From positions 1-25,466 of the forward strand of contig JARVKI010000194.1 of the NCBI GenBank assembly GCA_036674765.1: 25,466 bases of DNA. Direction: 5' to 3'. The position numbers were made by a program, and so were the translations under genes. The notes beneath the pieces are model-generated. The model was not told the origin of the DNA, ran no database searches, and saw nothing but the letters and a program-made list of their open reading frames with translations. Origin of the DNA: Seiridium cupressi. Lineage: Eukaryota; Ascomycota; Sordariomycetes; Amphisphaeriales; Sporocadaceae. Below, one piece after another: positions 9,887 through 20,558 of the stretch; within the stretch, counting starts at the first letter, position 1, and each line of letters starts with the position of its first letter.

Positions 9887-11676
9887 TTACTCAGACTTCG
9901 CGATAACCTGGCGGCGTGATAAATGGATATACATGTCGGCCTGATACGAGAACCATTGAGATACGAGCCTATACGGCCGGTCCTTGTTGACGAAACTAGC
10001 GTCATAGCGACGACAAAATTCAGCCACGAACTTGTTGATTTCCACCAAAGCGAGATTCCGCCCGACACAGGTTCTCGACCCATATCCAAACTAAGAGAAA
10101 TATTAGGTCACTGTCTCCGATGCTGTAGGGTAAACTTACAGTGACAAGGAACCTATCCATTTCTTTAATGTTTGCCTCGCTGTTGCCCTTCCCGACCAAC
10201 CATCGTTCCGGATTCCAATGGTCAGCATCTGGCCCGAATACGGATTGGTCCCTATTCTGAGCTTTTGGACTCATGCTGATGGCCGACCCGGAGGGGATGT
10301 GATAACCGGCAATCTGAACCCCTTCAGCCGGAGCCTCCCGTGGCAGTTGCCATAGAATACTGGGATGAAGTCTAAGGGCCTCCTTGATACATGCACTGAG
10401 ATACGGAAGCTTCTCAATAACCGTGTATGGGAGCGCTCCATCGTTGGTAGCATGCGCCTTGTCGACCTCCTCGCGGACTCTTTGGTAATCGTTCTGATGT
10501 AAGATCAGTTGCGCCAACACGGATCGGATGCCAATAGACGTAGTGTCGGCGCCAGCTCCAATTAGATTCCCAATTTCAATCATAGCTGATCCAGGCGTCG
10601 CACTAGAACCATCTCGTTCCTTCATGGAAATGAAATGGTCAAGCAGGTCTTTATCTCGTTCGACGCCAACGGGTTCAGCTAGCCGTGTCGCTACGTGACT
10701 GAACATCCAGCTCTGAAACTTGGCGAAAGATTCATGCTTTCCCCGGCTTACAATACTCGCAATGAATTGTACTATGGGGTTGTTGATCCAAATCACCTGG
10801 CCGGGAATATTACCCATATTGGCAGCCCGCCAGAAATTGTGACAAATCGTTCTAATGATACCATCAATGTCTCGAGCCTGGTGAACGAAACCGATAGGCT
10901 CTCCTAGACCCAGCGTCCCGACAACATCGAAGGCGAAGAAGGAGGCCCAATCGTGGAGATCGACAATGGTGTCGTCGTCGGCAAGTTTATCAAGCTGAAG
11001 CCATAATGCGTCCGCGACAGCCTGGATCTTTGGTTCCACTGAAAGTATGCTACTCATGCTATACGCAGAAGCTACCCGTTTTCGCAGGAATGAGTGATTG
11101 GCGGGATCCGTAGAGCTGAAGAACTATGGCCATTTAGTACCGGCACCTAGTCTGCCGTGGAAATGAGTCAATGAGATGAGATTTACCGATTCAGTTACGC
11201 CAGGGATCTTCCACACATCATACCACCAGGTCTGTATGTCCAACTTGGTCAGCGTTGACACGATTGGAACTTCATAATCATTTGATGCTTCTGTCTCGGA
11301 CTGATGCCAGGGTAATGGTGAAGACAAGACTCGCCTTGCGTGTTCCTTTCCCATGTCCGAAGATCCGTACTAGGCCCTCTTTGTCGACGATACTGACTTC
11401 GTTGGGCGAAATCCTGACCACAGGCCCAAACTGACGGTGAAGATCGAGGATGTCTTGGTGCCAGCCCCCCAGAACGTAGCGACGTGTCCGCCAGAGTTCG
11501 GTAAATTTGGCAGGAAATGGGCCAGGAACATTCTTGAGGGGATGAAGATAGATGCAGTAGAAAACATTTACAAGATATAGGAATGCAGCAAGGACAAGCA
11601 GACCTTCGAGTTGAGTTGTTCTGTCGAGCTGTAAACCCTTGAGGCGGTGAACCGCCAAATCGAATTGGGCTGACAT
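9887..11676 (-). CDS. Cytochrome P450 monooxygenase (membrane-anchored, E-class)
   Basis: A four-exon model of 524 residues: 11676-11335, 11231-11187, 11123-10140 and 10090-9887. An N-terminal membrane anchor (about 24-43) is followed by the proline hinge NVPGP (49-53), so it should sit on the endoplasmic reticulum and use a cytochrome P450 reductase. Expected motifs are all present: I-helix oxygen-binding GAGADTTS (318-325), K-helix ExxR in KEALR (E377, R380), NPERW (433-437) and haem loop FGYGSRTCVG with the iron ligand C465. Length and motifs fit an active enzyme. The general style resembles fungal pisatin-demethylase-like P450s, but I cannot assign a CYP family or substrate. The first intron (11232-11334) has a GC donor, while introns 11124-11186 and 10091-10139 are GT-AG. 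In-frame upstream ATGs (11745, 11835) would lengthen the N-terminus; 11676 was chosen because the anchor follows at the usual distance. Confidence 0.93.
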
Positions 11677-13024
11677 TTTCTGAGTTGACGGATGACTTGG
11701 CCCGCCTCCAGTGCCCAAGTCTTGACTTACAATTATATTGTCCATCCCGAGGGACGGATGGTAAGAGGGTGTGGGGTACATGGGGAAAGTGGGGAAAGTG
11801 GAATGCCCGCATGAAACCGTGCCACTACCCCACATGACGTCGGGTAGAGTTCCGGATTAGGGTACGGCCGCAGCCTCCTGTCTGATGGAACTTTTACAAT
11901 TGAAACATCCTGCTATCCTGGTTTGTGAACTTGTGATAGAGAACTCAAGATTGGCTGAATTGGGGACACAGAAAGCGTGCGATCCTCAACGAGGGCATTT
12001 CGGCTGTTGATGATCCAGATTCCCTCATCTTGTCGCAGTTGACCCGAGGACACTTGACCCCAACTTAGGGCCAGAGGTGAGGGGCATTGTGGGCGCCAGC
12101 CCTCGGCAGTCATGATTCACAGTGTTACTAGTTCGACGCTAGACACGTAATGTAAAACGATTGCTCCAGCTTTGTTCGACTCGACTCTTTCTCAATATCC
12201 TTAGTGACAGTGAAATTGACTGCACTGCAATCGAGGCACTGACAATCGCAGAGCACAAGACGCCACCCTCTACTCTTATGCACAGCTCACTTCCTCTAGC
12301 GAGCATATGTCTATAAGAGCATTTAAGATTAGAACGAGGCCGGATCAGTCGGTGTAGCGCAGCCGCAGCGGCTCTTCGGGCAGCGCCGTGCCAGAGCTTC
12401 GGTTTTATTGAGAATAAGTCTATGATTAAAGCTATCTGATACTGCAGCCTGTCATCTGATTTGTTGCAAAGATTGATATAATTACCTCGTCAACTTGGGT
12501 TCAAGTTTGATCGCCTTCGCCCAAGTGCTTCCGGAGCTTTGTTAATAAAAGACTATTAAATCCACTACCTACCAGTAACACCTGGTGTAACCCGTAACGT
12601 CTCGCTATCACACGGTGCCAACTGTCCGGTACACTAAGCTTTTGTGGGAAGTAGTTCTTGCTCTCTGTCCATATCTACACTCGAACTGTTCCGACAACTT
12701 GATCGGAGGGTTCTTCGACGGGTCCCTGTCTGACCTGCTGAACCTTTCCATCCACTCGTCTGTTGCAAGAGATCCGAATATACTATCAACACCATCTGTC
12801 CACATACGATCAACGGAGGTAAAAGATTGTCCTGGATAAAATAATGCGAAGATATAATGCATTGCGATCGTTATCGATCCATCATATCCGGGAATGATGG
12901 GGCTGAAGAGGCGACGAGTTGCGTACTGCTGATTTATAAGATGATACTTTTGACCATTAATCTACTACCATCCAGATGAATCAAGTCTTGGTCGAATTCA
13001 ACTTTTCATGACACCATTCCAAAT
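11677..13024. other. Non-coding stretch upstream of the P450 gene
   Basis: This 1.3 kb has only short frames without family signal. The part next to 11676 should contain the P450 promoter and leader, and the far end the upstream region of the dioxygenase remnant. Nothing recognisable was found. Confidence 0.5.
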
Positions 13025-14249
13025 ATGCCTAGCATCATTCAGTCATCTCTGCCTAATGGGCTGTCACCTGTCGCTGGCCATAAGGGCTCGGTCTCATCTG
13101 GCGGACTCAAGGATAACCAATACAGTAAATACCATCCCAAGGGATCTAGGAACGCTAGACGTGGAGTCAAATTTTGGCCCAATGGATCCCGATGCTATTG
13201 GGTATCTCCAACCAACTTCCGCCAACACGTCAATTGAGACGATGCGAGCGCGCTTCAAGATTGACGGCTACCTTTACGTTGGGTCTGTTTCCTGAAGAAA
13301 CCCTCATACAATGCCGTGCCGCCTACTTCTCCCACATGGCACCGAGCGCTCTGCTCCAGCCCGGAAGCCATCCAGTCTCCAGGACTAGTTCGAGAGCTAA
13401 TCCGCGCAAGTACCTACCTCCGGGAAACCTTCGCCACCTCTTTGGCCTTAAGGGTTATGCTAAGAGCGACAAATACGTAAAGCTGATGTTCTCTGCTCAT
13501 GAGTCCGACTTTTCTGTGGACTTCTGCCGGATAGCGGGGCTTCGTGACTTTGGTGGGAGGATATTGGAACGGATAGACGCCTGAACGATTATATCATGAC
13601 CACCTAGCAAGAGTACCTACGCATTAGTGTAACGGCACCGATATCTCAACTGACTTCGTCAGCAAGTTCAACGGCTGGCAATCTCCACAGATGCTACAAC
13701 GGGCCATGTTCCGAGCCTTCGTGCCAAATAGCGAGCTGACACCCGTCCACTTCGGCCAGATGTATCTGCGCGTTAGACCACCCACAACCCTGACTGCCTT
13801 GGGTCTCGATCGGAAACGTTTCACTTGAGGGCAGAGTTCTGATGTATCTGGAGAAGTCCACAGATATTGGGAAGACGGAAGACTTTGCCGCCCGTACAGG
13901 CAACTTGGCCGACGAAGAGCGAATCAGCGCTTTCCATAAGAACATGAATGATGACGGGTTCTTAAGTGGGGATATTGTAGACTATGGGAAAGTGCCTGAG
14001 AGGAAATAGCTTCTCGCGGAGTATGAAGTTGGTGATGTTATTTTCCGTAATCCATACATGGTGCATGCTAGTTTCGAAAACAAGCATGCGAATAATGCGA
14101 TTCGTCTAGCAACAGACTTGATGTTGTTAACTCTGACGAACCATACGACTAGATGCGTCTATTATAATTGTTGTATTATCATTTAACTCGCCTACAATGT
14201 CATTTTAGATCCATGGACGAAGGTTTATAGGCCACTAGATGGCTTATAG
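13025..14249 (+). pseudogene. Phytanoyl-CoA dioxygenase-like gene, broken
   Basis: Frame-following recovers a fungal phytanoyl-CoA dioxygenase (PhyH) type protein. Blocks in order: IPRDLGTLDV and GPMDPDAIGYLQ (about 13130-13210); ARFKIDGYLYV; after a slip near 13280, GLFPEETLIQCRAAYF; ESDFSVDFCRI; SKFNGWQSPQM; ELTPVHFGQMYLR; after a one-base slip near 13800, VSIGNVSLEG; EYEVGDVIFRNPYMVHAS; and, probably past a short intron, TKVYRPLDGL ending at 14249. The family uses an H-x-D...H iron site. Here the first pair reads His-Phe-Gly (Gly codon 13754-13756), so the metal-binding Asp is lost. A TAG at 14007-14009 replaces an expected Trp. Another stop or slip lies near 14100-14155, and an extra stretch, perhaps an intron, at about 13553-13629. 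The start is a guess (ATG 13025). Non-functional as it stands. Confidence 0.83.
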
Positions 14250-15235
14250 AACGCTCCTCATATTATCTTTCGGGGATGCTTTGTCACTTCGCTATGTTGT
14301 ACAATATTATTTAGTGATTTCAGAAATATCATTGCTCTATACTCACTTACCGCTCCAACCTTCCATGTACTTGGATATGTTTTTTCAACTTCCGCGTTAT
14401 ATGTGCCTATTGTCCGATGCAGCGGCTGCGAGCCTTTGAATGCAGGTAAAAGCCCGCACATATCCCAACGTGTACTAGAGCAAGGCCGTGACATCGCTCG
14501 CATAATCTCCCCAGAGCATCGAGCGGATTGCCTTGACTAGCGCTGGCGTTTCAAACAAAGAAGCAAAAGGTACGGATCGCTGTCTTCGCCCCGCCTGACT
14601 TGGATTCGATTGGGGAAGCCTCCGCTACAATCACGACAAACGTTTGGCAACACTAGCAATCAATAGCTGATCCATCCAGGCTGATTCCAGTCCACGCCTG
14701 GAATGGTGTATAAGGGTAGCTGAGGGATAATAAGCGAGTGCATATAACTGTTATGCATATGGCGAACTCATTATTGAGGTACGGCGGGACGACACAATGA
14801 CCTTTCCCGTGTTCTCTTGAATTCTCCTTAGCATCTGATCAGATCACCTGAGTTTACTGTCTGATCTAAACCTTCCCTATCCATTTTACGCATAAGAAGC
14901 AAACTTTCCATAATTGCTTAAGTCTCATTTGACACTAATTACCAACCTTCGCCAAAACTCTCGCCATTAACATTCTCCTGTTCTCCGGAGACACTCCCCA
15001 AGGATGTGTATCCCCCATGTTCCGATGTCTCATACTGATCTCGCGCGTGTTGTTCCTTCAAATTCTCTCACCGGGACTCATAGTTCCTGTCGTAATTCTG
15101 CGACTGGCGGAACTCTCTTGTACTAGGGAAGACGGAACCTCGGTATCTTCCTCATATAATTGCTGCGGCTGCATTTCGGCCTTCCCTATGCATATCTCGT
15201 TTTTATATCGATTGTAACCTTCGACGTGCATGGAA
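14250..15235. other. Non-coding stretch between two gene remnants
   Basis: Nearly 1 kb between the 3' ends of the convergent dioxygenase and HET remnants. Only short frames are present, none with a motif I recognise. Confidence 0.45.
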
Positions 15236-17307
15236 TCAGGTTCTTCTGTACCCTCTTGAACATATCGCAATTCTTCGAGTATCCGCTTCTTGCTCGTAAC
15301 CAGATTGGAACGTCTGTTCTTCAACCCCCACATCATAGTCTGCGTTGGAATTAGGCAAATCGTGATCAGTGCTGGTAGAATGACGTTGACTGATCTCTAC
15401 GTGAAGGTCGAATAGTTTTGTCTCTAGAAAAGAGGGTTCGACCATCTTCGTTGTCACCAAATCTCCATTCGGCAACATTTCAGTGTACTCGGCCCCAACC
15501 GCAGCCAGGCGTGGCTCTTTTAAAGCACGTATGAGCCGTTCAGCAATCTTTTCTTCCCATTCTAGACTTTTCTTGGTGGTCATGGCCCAATGTGTACTCG
15601 GATGATCATTCGGGATGGCTAGATGGAAATAGTGCGAATGACTGTGGTCAGACCCTATCACCAGCAACAGCTGGTTATCCACTTCGTCCCCCACATTCTT
15701 CAGCAGCCAGATATAACATTGAATAGGGAAGAGAGCGATGTTTTTTTACTTTGCCTCCGTACGGTACAAAGCCATCTACGCTTGCTGGTTGCGAGTTCCC
15801 GAACTTGTACTCTTCACCCGGCTGAATGATCGGACATAATCATATGGGATAACTTTTGGGTTTGTTGACGCGAGCGTCCACAAATTTCGTGGCTTCCTTG
15901 ATGGTCATGACCCGCCTTTCCACCTTGGAGATGTCTGTAAATACTGCGCTGGGGTCTGTGACGGTCCTGGTCTTCAGTTGTGGTTGCAGCTGCAGTCGCA
16001 GCTGCAGCAGCCACAACCCAGCCACGTCACGTGTGTGGTTAGTGGCACTAGCTAGCAGTAGATAAACCCATCGGTGGGAGCTTGCAGAACGCAACCTCTT
16101 CACCTTAATAATCTTCACCAATATAACCCATATTGGAGGGCAGCACTCAGTCCGTGACAGGGTCAATGGAAGGAGGCATGTCAATATTTGGCAATGCCAC
16201 TTACATTTATCCCAACCATAGCCGGGGCCTTGAAGTTAGGGAATGTAGAGACGCCATTATCATCTTTTGGCGATACCATGTACACTCTTGCTCGATAATG
16301 GAGGTAGTAAATGCCATCAATCTCCACTATCGGAATAGGTGGTCTAGCCAACCCCATGTTGTCCAGGAAACAATCCAGAATCCCCAAGTAATGCTTGCTC
16401 GTCACTTCTTGAGGCAAAGAAGTCACAGGGCACAGCAAGAGGTCCACGGCAAGGCCTATGTAGCCAGTAGTGGATTATCGAAATTCTGATACGGAAACCG
16501 CTCGAATGCCAAAATCGACTGGTCATTCGTCTTCCGGAGAATCTCTTCTTGGAGTCTTCTGAAAGCCTTGCGACCTTCTCCGTACAGCAGAGGCATGTTG
16601 ATGTCAAAGAGGCCCATTAAACAGTACGCCATATCCTCTTCACGGGCAGTCTCCCTTTTCGCGGCCCAGGACATCTTCTTACTGATGCTGCAGCCATCAA
16701 GGACGTGGCGGAGGTTTCCGGATGCTCTCTCCATCAAGACACCAGAGTCTATAGATGTGACTTTAGCCAAATAAGTAGCCATGATGCCGCGCAATTCGGC
16801 CCATTTCCAATTCCTATCATAGAAACGAACTTCGCTAGGGGCTATCAGTTCTTGCAGCGTCCACCCACGGGTAAACCATCGGCTGCCCGCAAATGCTCTC
16901 TTATTTAAGGGTACCTTTCGTTTTGCAATAGGCGTGTTGGTGGTTTCTAAGTTCTCGGGATTGTGCGAGTCATAGTCTGACATGTAGACGTAGCAGACGG
17001 CTGACTGTCGATACCAGTTGTACATGGAATTGATAGTTTCCGAGAGCTCGGCGCTGCTTCCCTTGTTGATACAGCAGGTATCGATCCAAACGTACTCTAG
17101 ACCGACGTTTTGCGCGAGTCCAGCGCTTTTGAGTAACTTGTGTGCGCCCAATTTTTTCTTCCATTTGGGTCTCAGCCGCCTCTGCATCGATATATCCTCG
17201 AATAATACCTCATCTTCTTCCCAAGTGTGAGAGAGTACTGCATAGTCTAGTCCGCTAGAATTGTGAAGTTGTTCCAGCTGGAGGGTCTTCGTGTTCAGAA
17301 GCCGCAT
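15236..17307 (-). pseudogene. HET-domain protein gene, broken after the HET domain
   Basis: The HET domain itself is uninterrupted from ATG 17305-17307 for 282 codons: MRLLNTKTLQLEQ start, YAVLSHTW, YVWIDTCCIN, SETINSMYNWYRQ, SRWFTRGWTLQELIAP and the GLFDINMPLLYGEG signature. In known genes this domain takes part in heterokaryon incompatibility, a cell-death response after fusion of unlike hyphae. The frame then stops at 16456-16458. The continuation is in another frame (about 16462-16190: HYLGILDC, ARVYMVSPKDD), probably followed by an intron starting GTAAGT at about 16193. Further downstream, AVFTDISKVE, GEEYKFGNS and NQLLLVIGSD to MLPNGDLVTTKMVEP (15300-15960) look like the usual C-terminal part, but with several frame changes, one at an A-run near 15750. 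The stop at 15236 is the last one in frame. Alternatively, a truncated HET-only protein is still made. Confidence 0.8.
15978..16016. repeat. Imperfect GCAGCTGC palindrome
   Basis: TTGTGG (15978-15983) and CCACAA (16011-16016) enclose two GCAGCTGC palindromes, giving a long imperfect hairpin. It lies inside the broken C-terminal part of the HET gene, where one frame reads as an alanine-rich run. It may be a local expansion that helped break the frame. Confidence 0.6.
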
Positions 17308-17879
17308 CTTAGGCGCGGCGGGAGGCCTGGTATCTCTGGCCAATTGAATGGAAAGACAGGAAAAGTGGTTTGAGATATGAAGAAGGTTGGCCCACACGAA
17401 GAAGTGGGGGCATTAGGGCATCCGTACAGGCCCAAGTCGTGCTGACCGATGCCATGTGGCAATGAGGCCGGCTGATTTCGTCAAGTGGCCGAGCTCAGAT
17501 TGACGGCTTTGAGGTTGCATCCCCCGAGAAAGGAGGGAAGCCATTGCTGCATACTCTAGATATCGAAGGCCTTGGTCGCTGACGACTGAATTTGAATTGG
17601 AGACTATTCCTGTAAATTTTGCTCTTTAGGGTGCGCGGATTTTATCAGGGCTTTTGTAGGCACAGAAAGTCACAGTGTACACCAATGAAAACCAGAAAAC
17701 TACATGTATATGACGGGACGTAGCCCAGGGTGACATAATGACAATGCGACCATCCACGGCACTAATCTTAGTAGGTCGTATATTATACTCTCGGACTTTT
17801 ATTGATTAGCGCTCCTGAATTGGCGGGCACTCGATTAGGAATGGGAAGTGTTTCGGAGACAGCGTTACCAAAGTCGTTT
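17308..17879. other. Intergenic region upstream of the HET gene
   Basis: No gene was recognised between the end of the dehydrogenase (17880) and the HET start (17307), both on the minus strand. It should contain the HET promoter and the dehydrogenase 3' end. An in-frame extension of the HET reading frame to 17397 exists, but the family normally begins at the MRLL motif. Confidence 0.5.
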
Positions 17880-18996
17880 TTATTCTTGCACACCCTGGAT
17901 GAGATTCTTGATCCCCTGGCCGCTTCGTGTCATCTCCCATGCCTCAGGCGCCTTCTCAAACGGCACAACGTTACTTATTAGCGATTTCACCGACACCGAC
18001 TTAGAAGCCAACAAGTCCAGTGCAGTCTCGTAGTCTCCAGGGCCATATCTGAATGATAGCTTTAGGACTATCTCCTTGTTACACATTTGCAGAAGAGGTA
18101 AGTTGAGATATGGCTTGCCCAATCCAACCTGTATGAAAGTGCCTCCCGATGCCAATGCGTAGAGACCAGTCTGAGCAGATGACTCGGCGCCGGTGCACTC
18201 GAGGACAACGTCGATGTCGTCGATGTTTGCCTCTATCTTCATCCTCTCCGCCTCACTCTTTGGCGATGCCGCAACATCCGAAGCAAACGTGAAGCACTCT
18301 ACAAATGTCTTCGCAAAGTCCAGCTTACTCTTACTGATGTCGGCAATCAAGATGGTCTTGGCGCCGAACGCTCTGGCAGTCGCAGCTGCTAGTAACCCGA
18401 TTGTTCCGGATCCCTGAACCAGCACGTGTTGGCCGGGCTTCAGCTCGGCGAGGCGAGCCGCGTGGACAGCGACGCTCAAAGGCTCCACTAGAGCGGCTTC
18501 TTCTAAACTCAGGCTGGCAGAAATCTTGTATGCGAAGTCTTGAGGTATCTTGAAATAGCGTGCGAGGGTGCCGTCGGTCGGGGGACTGGCGGCGAACTTC
18601 ATGTCGGCGCAGATGTTGTAACGTCCCCTTTTGCACTGTTTGCATCGTCTACAGGGGAAGCCAGGCTCAATAGCTACGCGATCGCCGGGCTTGAGTCCAG
18701 TAACCGCTGATCCGACAGAGTGCACGATACCGGACGCTTCATGACCCATAACAAGAGGTGCCTCTTCGGAAATCCTTTTCGCCTCAAAGCCTCCATGCAC
18801 CCACTGATGTATCTGTCGATGAAGAAGTCAGAGCCCAATCAGGACATAACGCAGGAAGCTTATGACTTACATCGCTGCCGCAGACGCCGACGTAAGAGAC
18901 GCGAATCAAGACGTCATTTGGATCATGGATCTCGGGTACTGGTCGATTCTCGAACCGCACCTTGCCAGGTCCGAAGAGTACGCAAGAGAGGTTCTG
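17880..18996 (-). CDS. Zinc-dependent sorbitol/xylitol-type dehydrogenase
   Basis: Medium-chain dehydrogenase with two recognised exons (18996-18871 and 18812-17880) around a 58-bp GT-AG intron, giving about 352 residues, normal for polyol dehydrogenases. Catalytic zinc ligands are visible: Cys in VGVCGSDIH, His-Glu in MGHEASG, and Glu in VEPLSVAVHA. The structural zinc site is C-x2-C-x2-C-x7-C in the segment from GFPCRRC to NICADM. The nucleotide fold has GSGTIG followed by an acidic residue in IADIS, which favours NAD over NADP. The likely role is oxidation of a polyol such as xylitol, sorbitol or arabinitol in the cytosol; substrate cannot be read from sequence. The gene looks intact. The N-terminal start is unresolved: the conserved part begins at QNLSCVLFGPGKV, and the next usable ATG (about 19190) would need one or two further introns. 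Confidence 0.9.
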
Positions 18997-19584
18997 CTTG
19001 GATATATGAGTAGCCAGTTCAGATTTAGTGCGATGGCTTACGCACCTCTTGGGACACTTTCGGTTTCTAAGAACGGTAGTCGTTGCGGTAACGCTTGATT
19101 CGGATGTAAAGCTGTGTTTGAATTTACAAGTTTCTGTATCCTTCCCTACCAAGCTTCAGTTTACTCATTCTCGTTTTTCAACCTCGTTTCTTCTCATCGG
19201 GGATCAACGGCATGCATGGGACTTGTTCCCCTCACTGAATCCCCGTCGTCGGCGGCCCCCCTGTAGCACGTCTGTGGGTCTTTATTTCCGTCATCACTGG
19301 AGGTGGGCTGACGGGGTTAACGACAGCGGAGACACAGCCCGTTTCCACTTGTTTTTGATATAAATTGGAAGAACGAAAACAGGATAATGGAGTTTTAAGG
19401 AAAAACAACTCCTACTTAATTACCAAATAATCACTATAATTATATGACTTAAATCACTTACTGGTGGTTTCAATTGTGTGAGCTTATCATAAGGACTTAC
19501 GGCAACACACAGTGCGCCATCTTTAGGTTGTTCACGCAGTCGGCTCTAGCTGTAAATTGTGCCGTTTCCTACCAACCTCTCGCG
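18997..19584. other. Leader/promoter region of the dehydrogenase
   Basis: This stretch probably contains the missing first exon and promoter of the dehydrogenase. An ATGAGTAAA at about 19190 on the minus strand and several GT and AG sites are present, but no unique splice model emerges. The rest (19200-19584) has no gene that I recognise. Confidence 0.45.
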
Positions 19585-20558
19585 CTATTTGACCGCTTGT
19601 TGGACTTCTTCATCCAAATGTTCCCGCCTTATCCTGCCGCTGATGAGGTACACAGCCGTCCGCACCTCGGTCAGTGGGTCATCACTAGCCTCAATACCAT
19701 CAATGTACCTTGGCATAGGGCCATATACGATCCTCTTCTGCTCCATTCCCTGTGGTTGGCCCTATCCATGGTCCACAGTTTTTCGAGCACAATCTTGTCC
19801 ATTTCTGCGAACTCGTTCGTCTCGGGCCAGATCTTTGTCGAATCATTTGTCGGGTCGCCTTCTTCGGCAAGCTGTGCAAGGAGACGGTACTTAATCGGCT
19901 TGTTGTGCGTCAAGCGCCACTCCCAGTCGTCACATTGGTAATTTTTCCCTTGCTTTGCCGCATCTGCCTTACTGTATTTCATCACACCCTGCCACGGGAC
20001 GATCCGCCACCTGAAGAACCACTCCTTCCCCTCCTTGTCCACGAACTTAAACGCATGGATGCTGTGCCACTGTTCCGCGGCGAGGCTGTAGCTGTGCGCC
20101 GGTGCTTGGTTCTCCATGGAGTACCTCGCACGCGGACACTTATCTACAAACTCCTCCATCTTACCGTCGCGCATAGCTTTGAACTGTTTGAGGAAGCCCT
20201 CGCCTGTGCTGACGACGAAACCGAAGGCATTGTTGGTGATGGTGCCATAGTCATGATGGCCGTCTTCTGAGAGAACGAAACGGATCACGAGGCCGCGAGA
20301 GCCATTCTCGCCGTTGTCGGGGAGGTTCTTGAGGCCTGTGTCGGTGCGGTAGCGCACGATAATGGGCGTCGAGACATTGCTGAATATGGGAATTTTGGAG
20401 AGCTTGGAGGCGTCTTTGCTGGGCGTGAACGTCCTTTTGACTAGTTAGCCTTTGGCGTGTACTGGCCTGTAGTTCTCAGGCGTCTGGAAAGTCGCACGCA
20501 TGGTATTGGCGAGATCATCAGCAATTCTGACGACCTTACGATCTTCTGGGAGAGGCAT
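19585..20558 (-). pseudogene. Catalase-like haem peroxidase gene with stop and frame slip
   Basis: The minus strand reads as a small catalase-related (SrpA-like) protein. It starts at MPLPEDRKVV (20558), continues through ENYRPVHAKG, meets a TAA at 20445-20447, and resumes in the same frame with TFTPSKDASKLSK, RYRTDTGLKNLPD and GSRGLVIRF. These blocks match the family's substrate-channel and GxAIRF-type regions. The central part is open to about 19740. A frame slip there then restores RYIDGIEASDDPLTEVRTAV and a stop at 19585-19587. Total length (about 320 residues) fits the family, so only two lesions separate it from a full reading frame. CAA to TAA would explain the stop. I do not see the family's active-site His with confidence: the usual H-T-D-type position reads HHDYG. 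It may be a recent pseudogene, or the lesions may be assembly errors. Confidence 0.75.

Noticed and set aside
15814..16014. Alanine-rich 66-codon minus-strand protein
   Set aside because: It arises from the GCAGCTGC palindrome and overlaps the HET C-terminal remnants in another frame.
20441..20470. A short intron explaining the catalase-like stop
   Set aside because: The only GT before and AG after the stop enclose about 30 bp, too short for the introns seen in this window.
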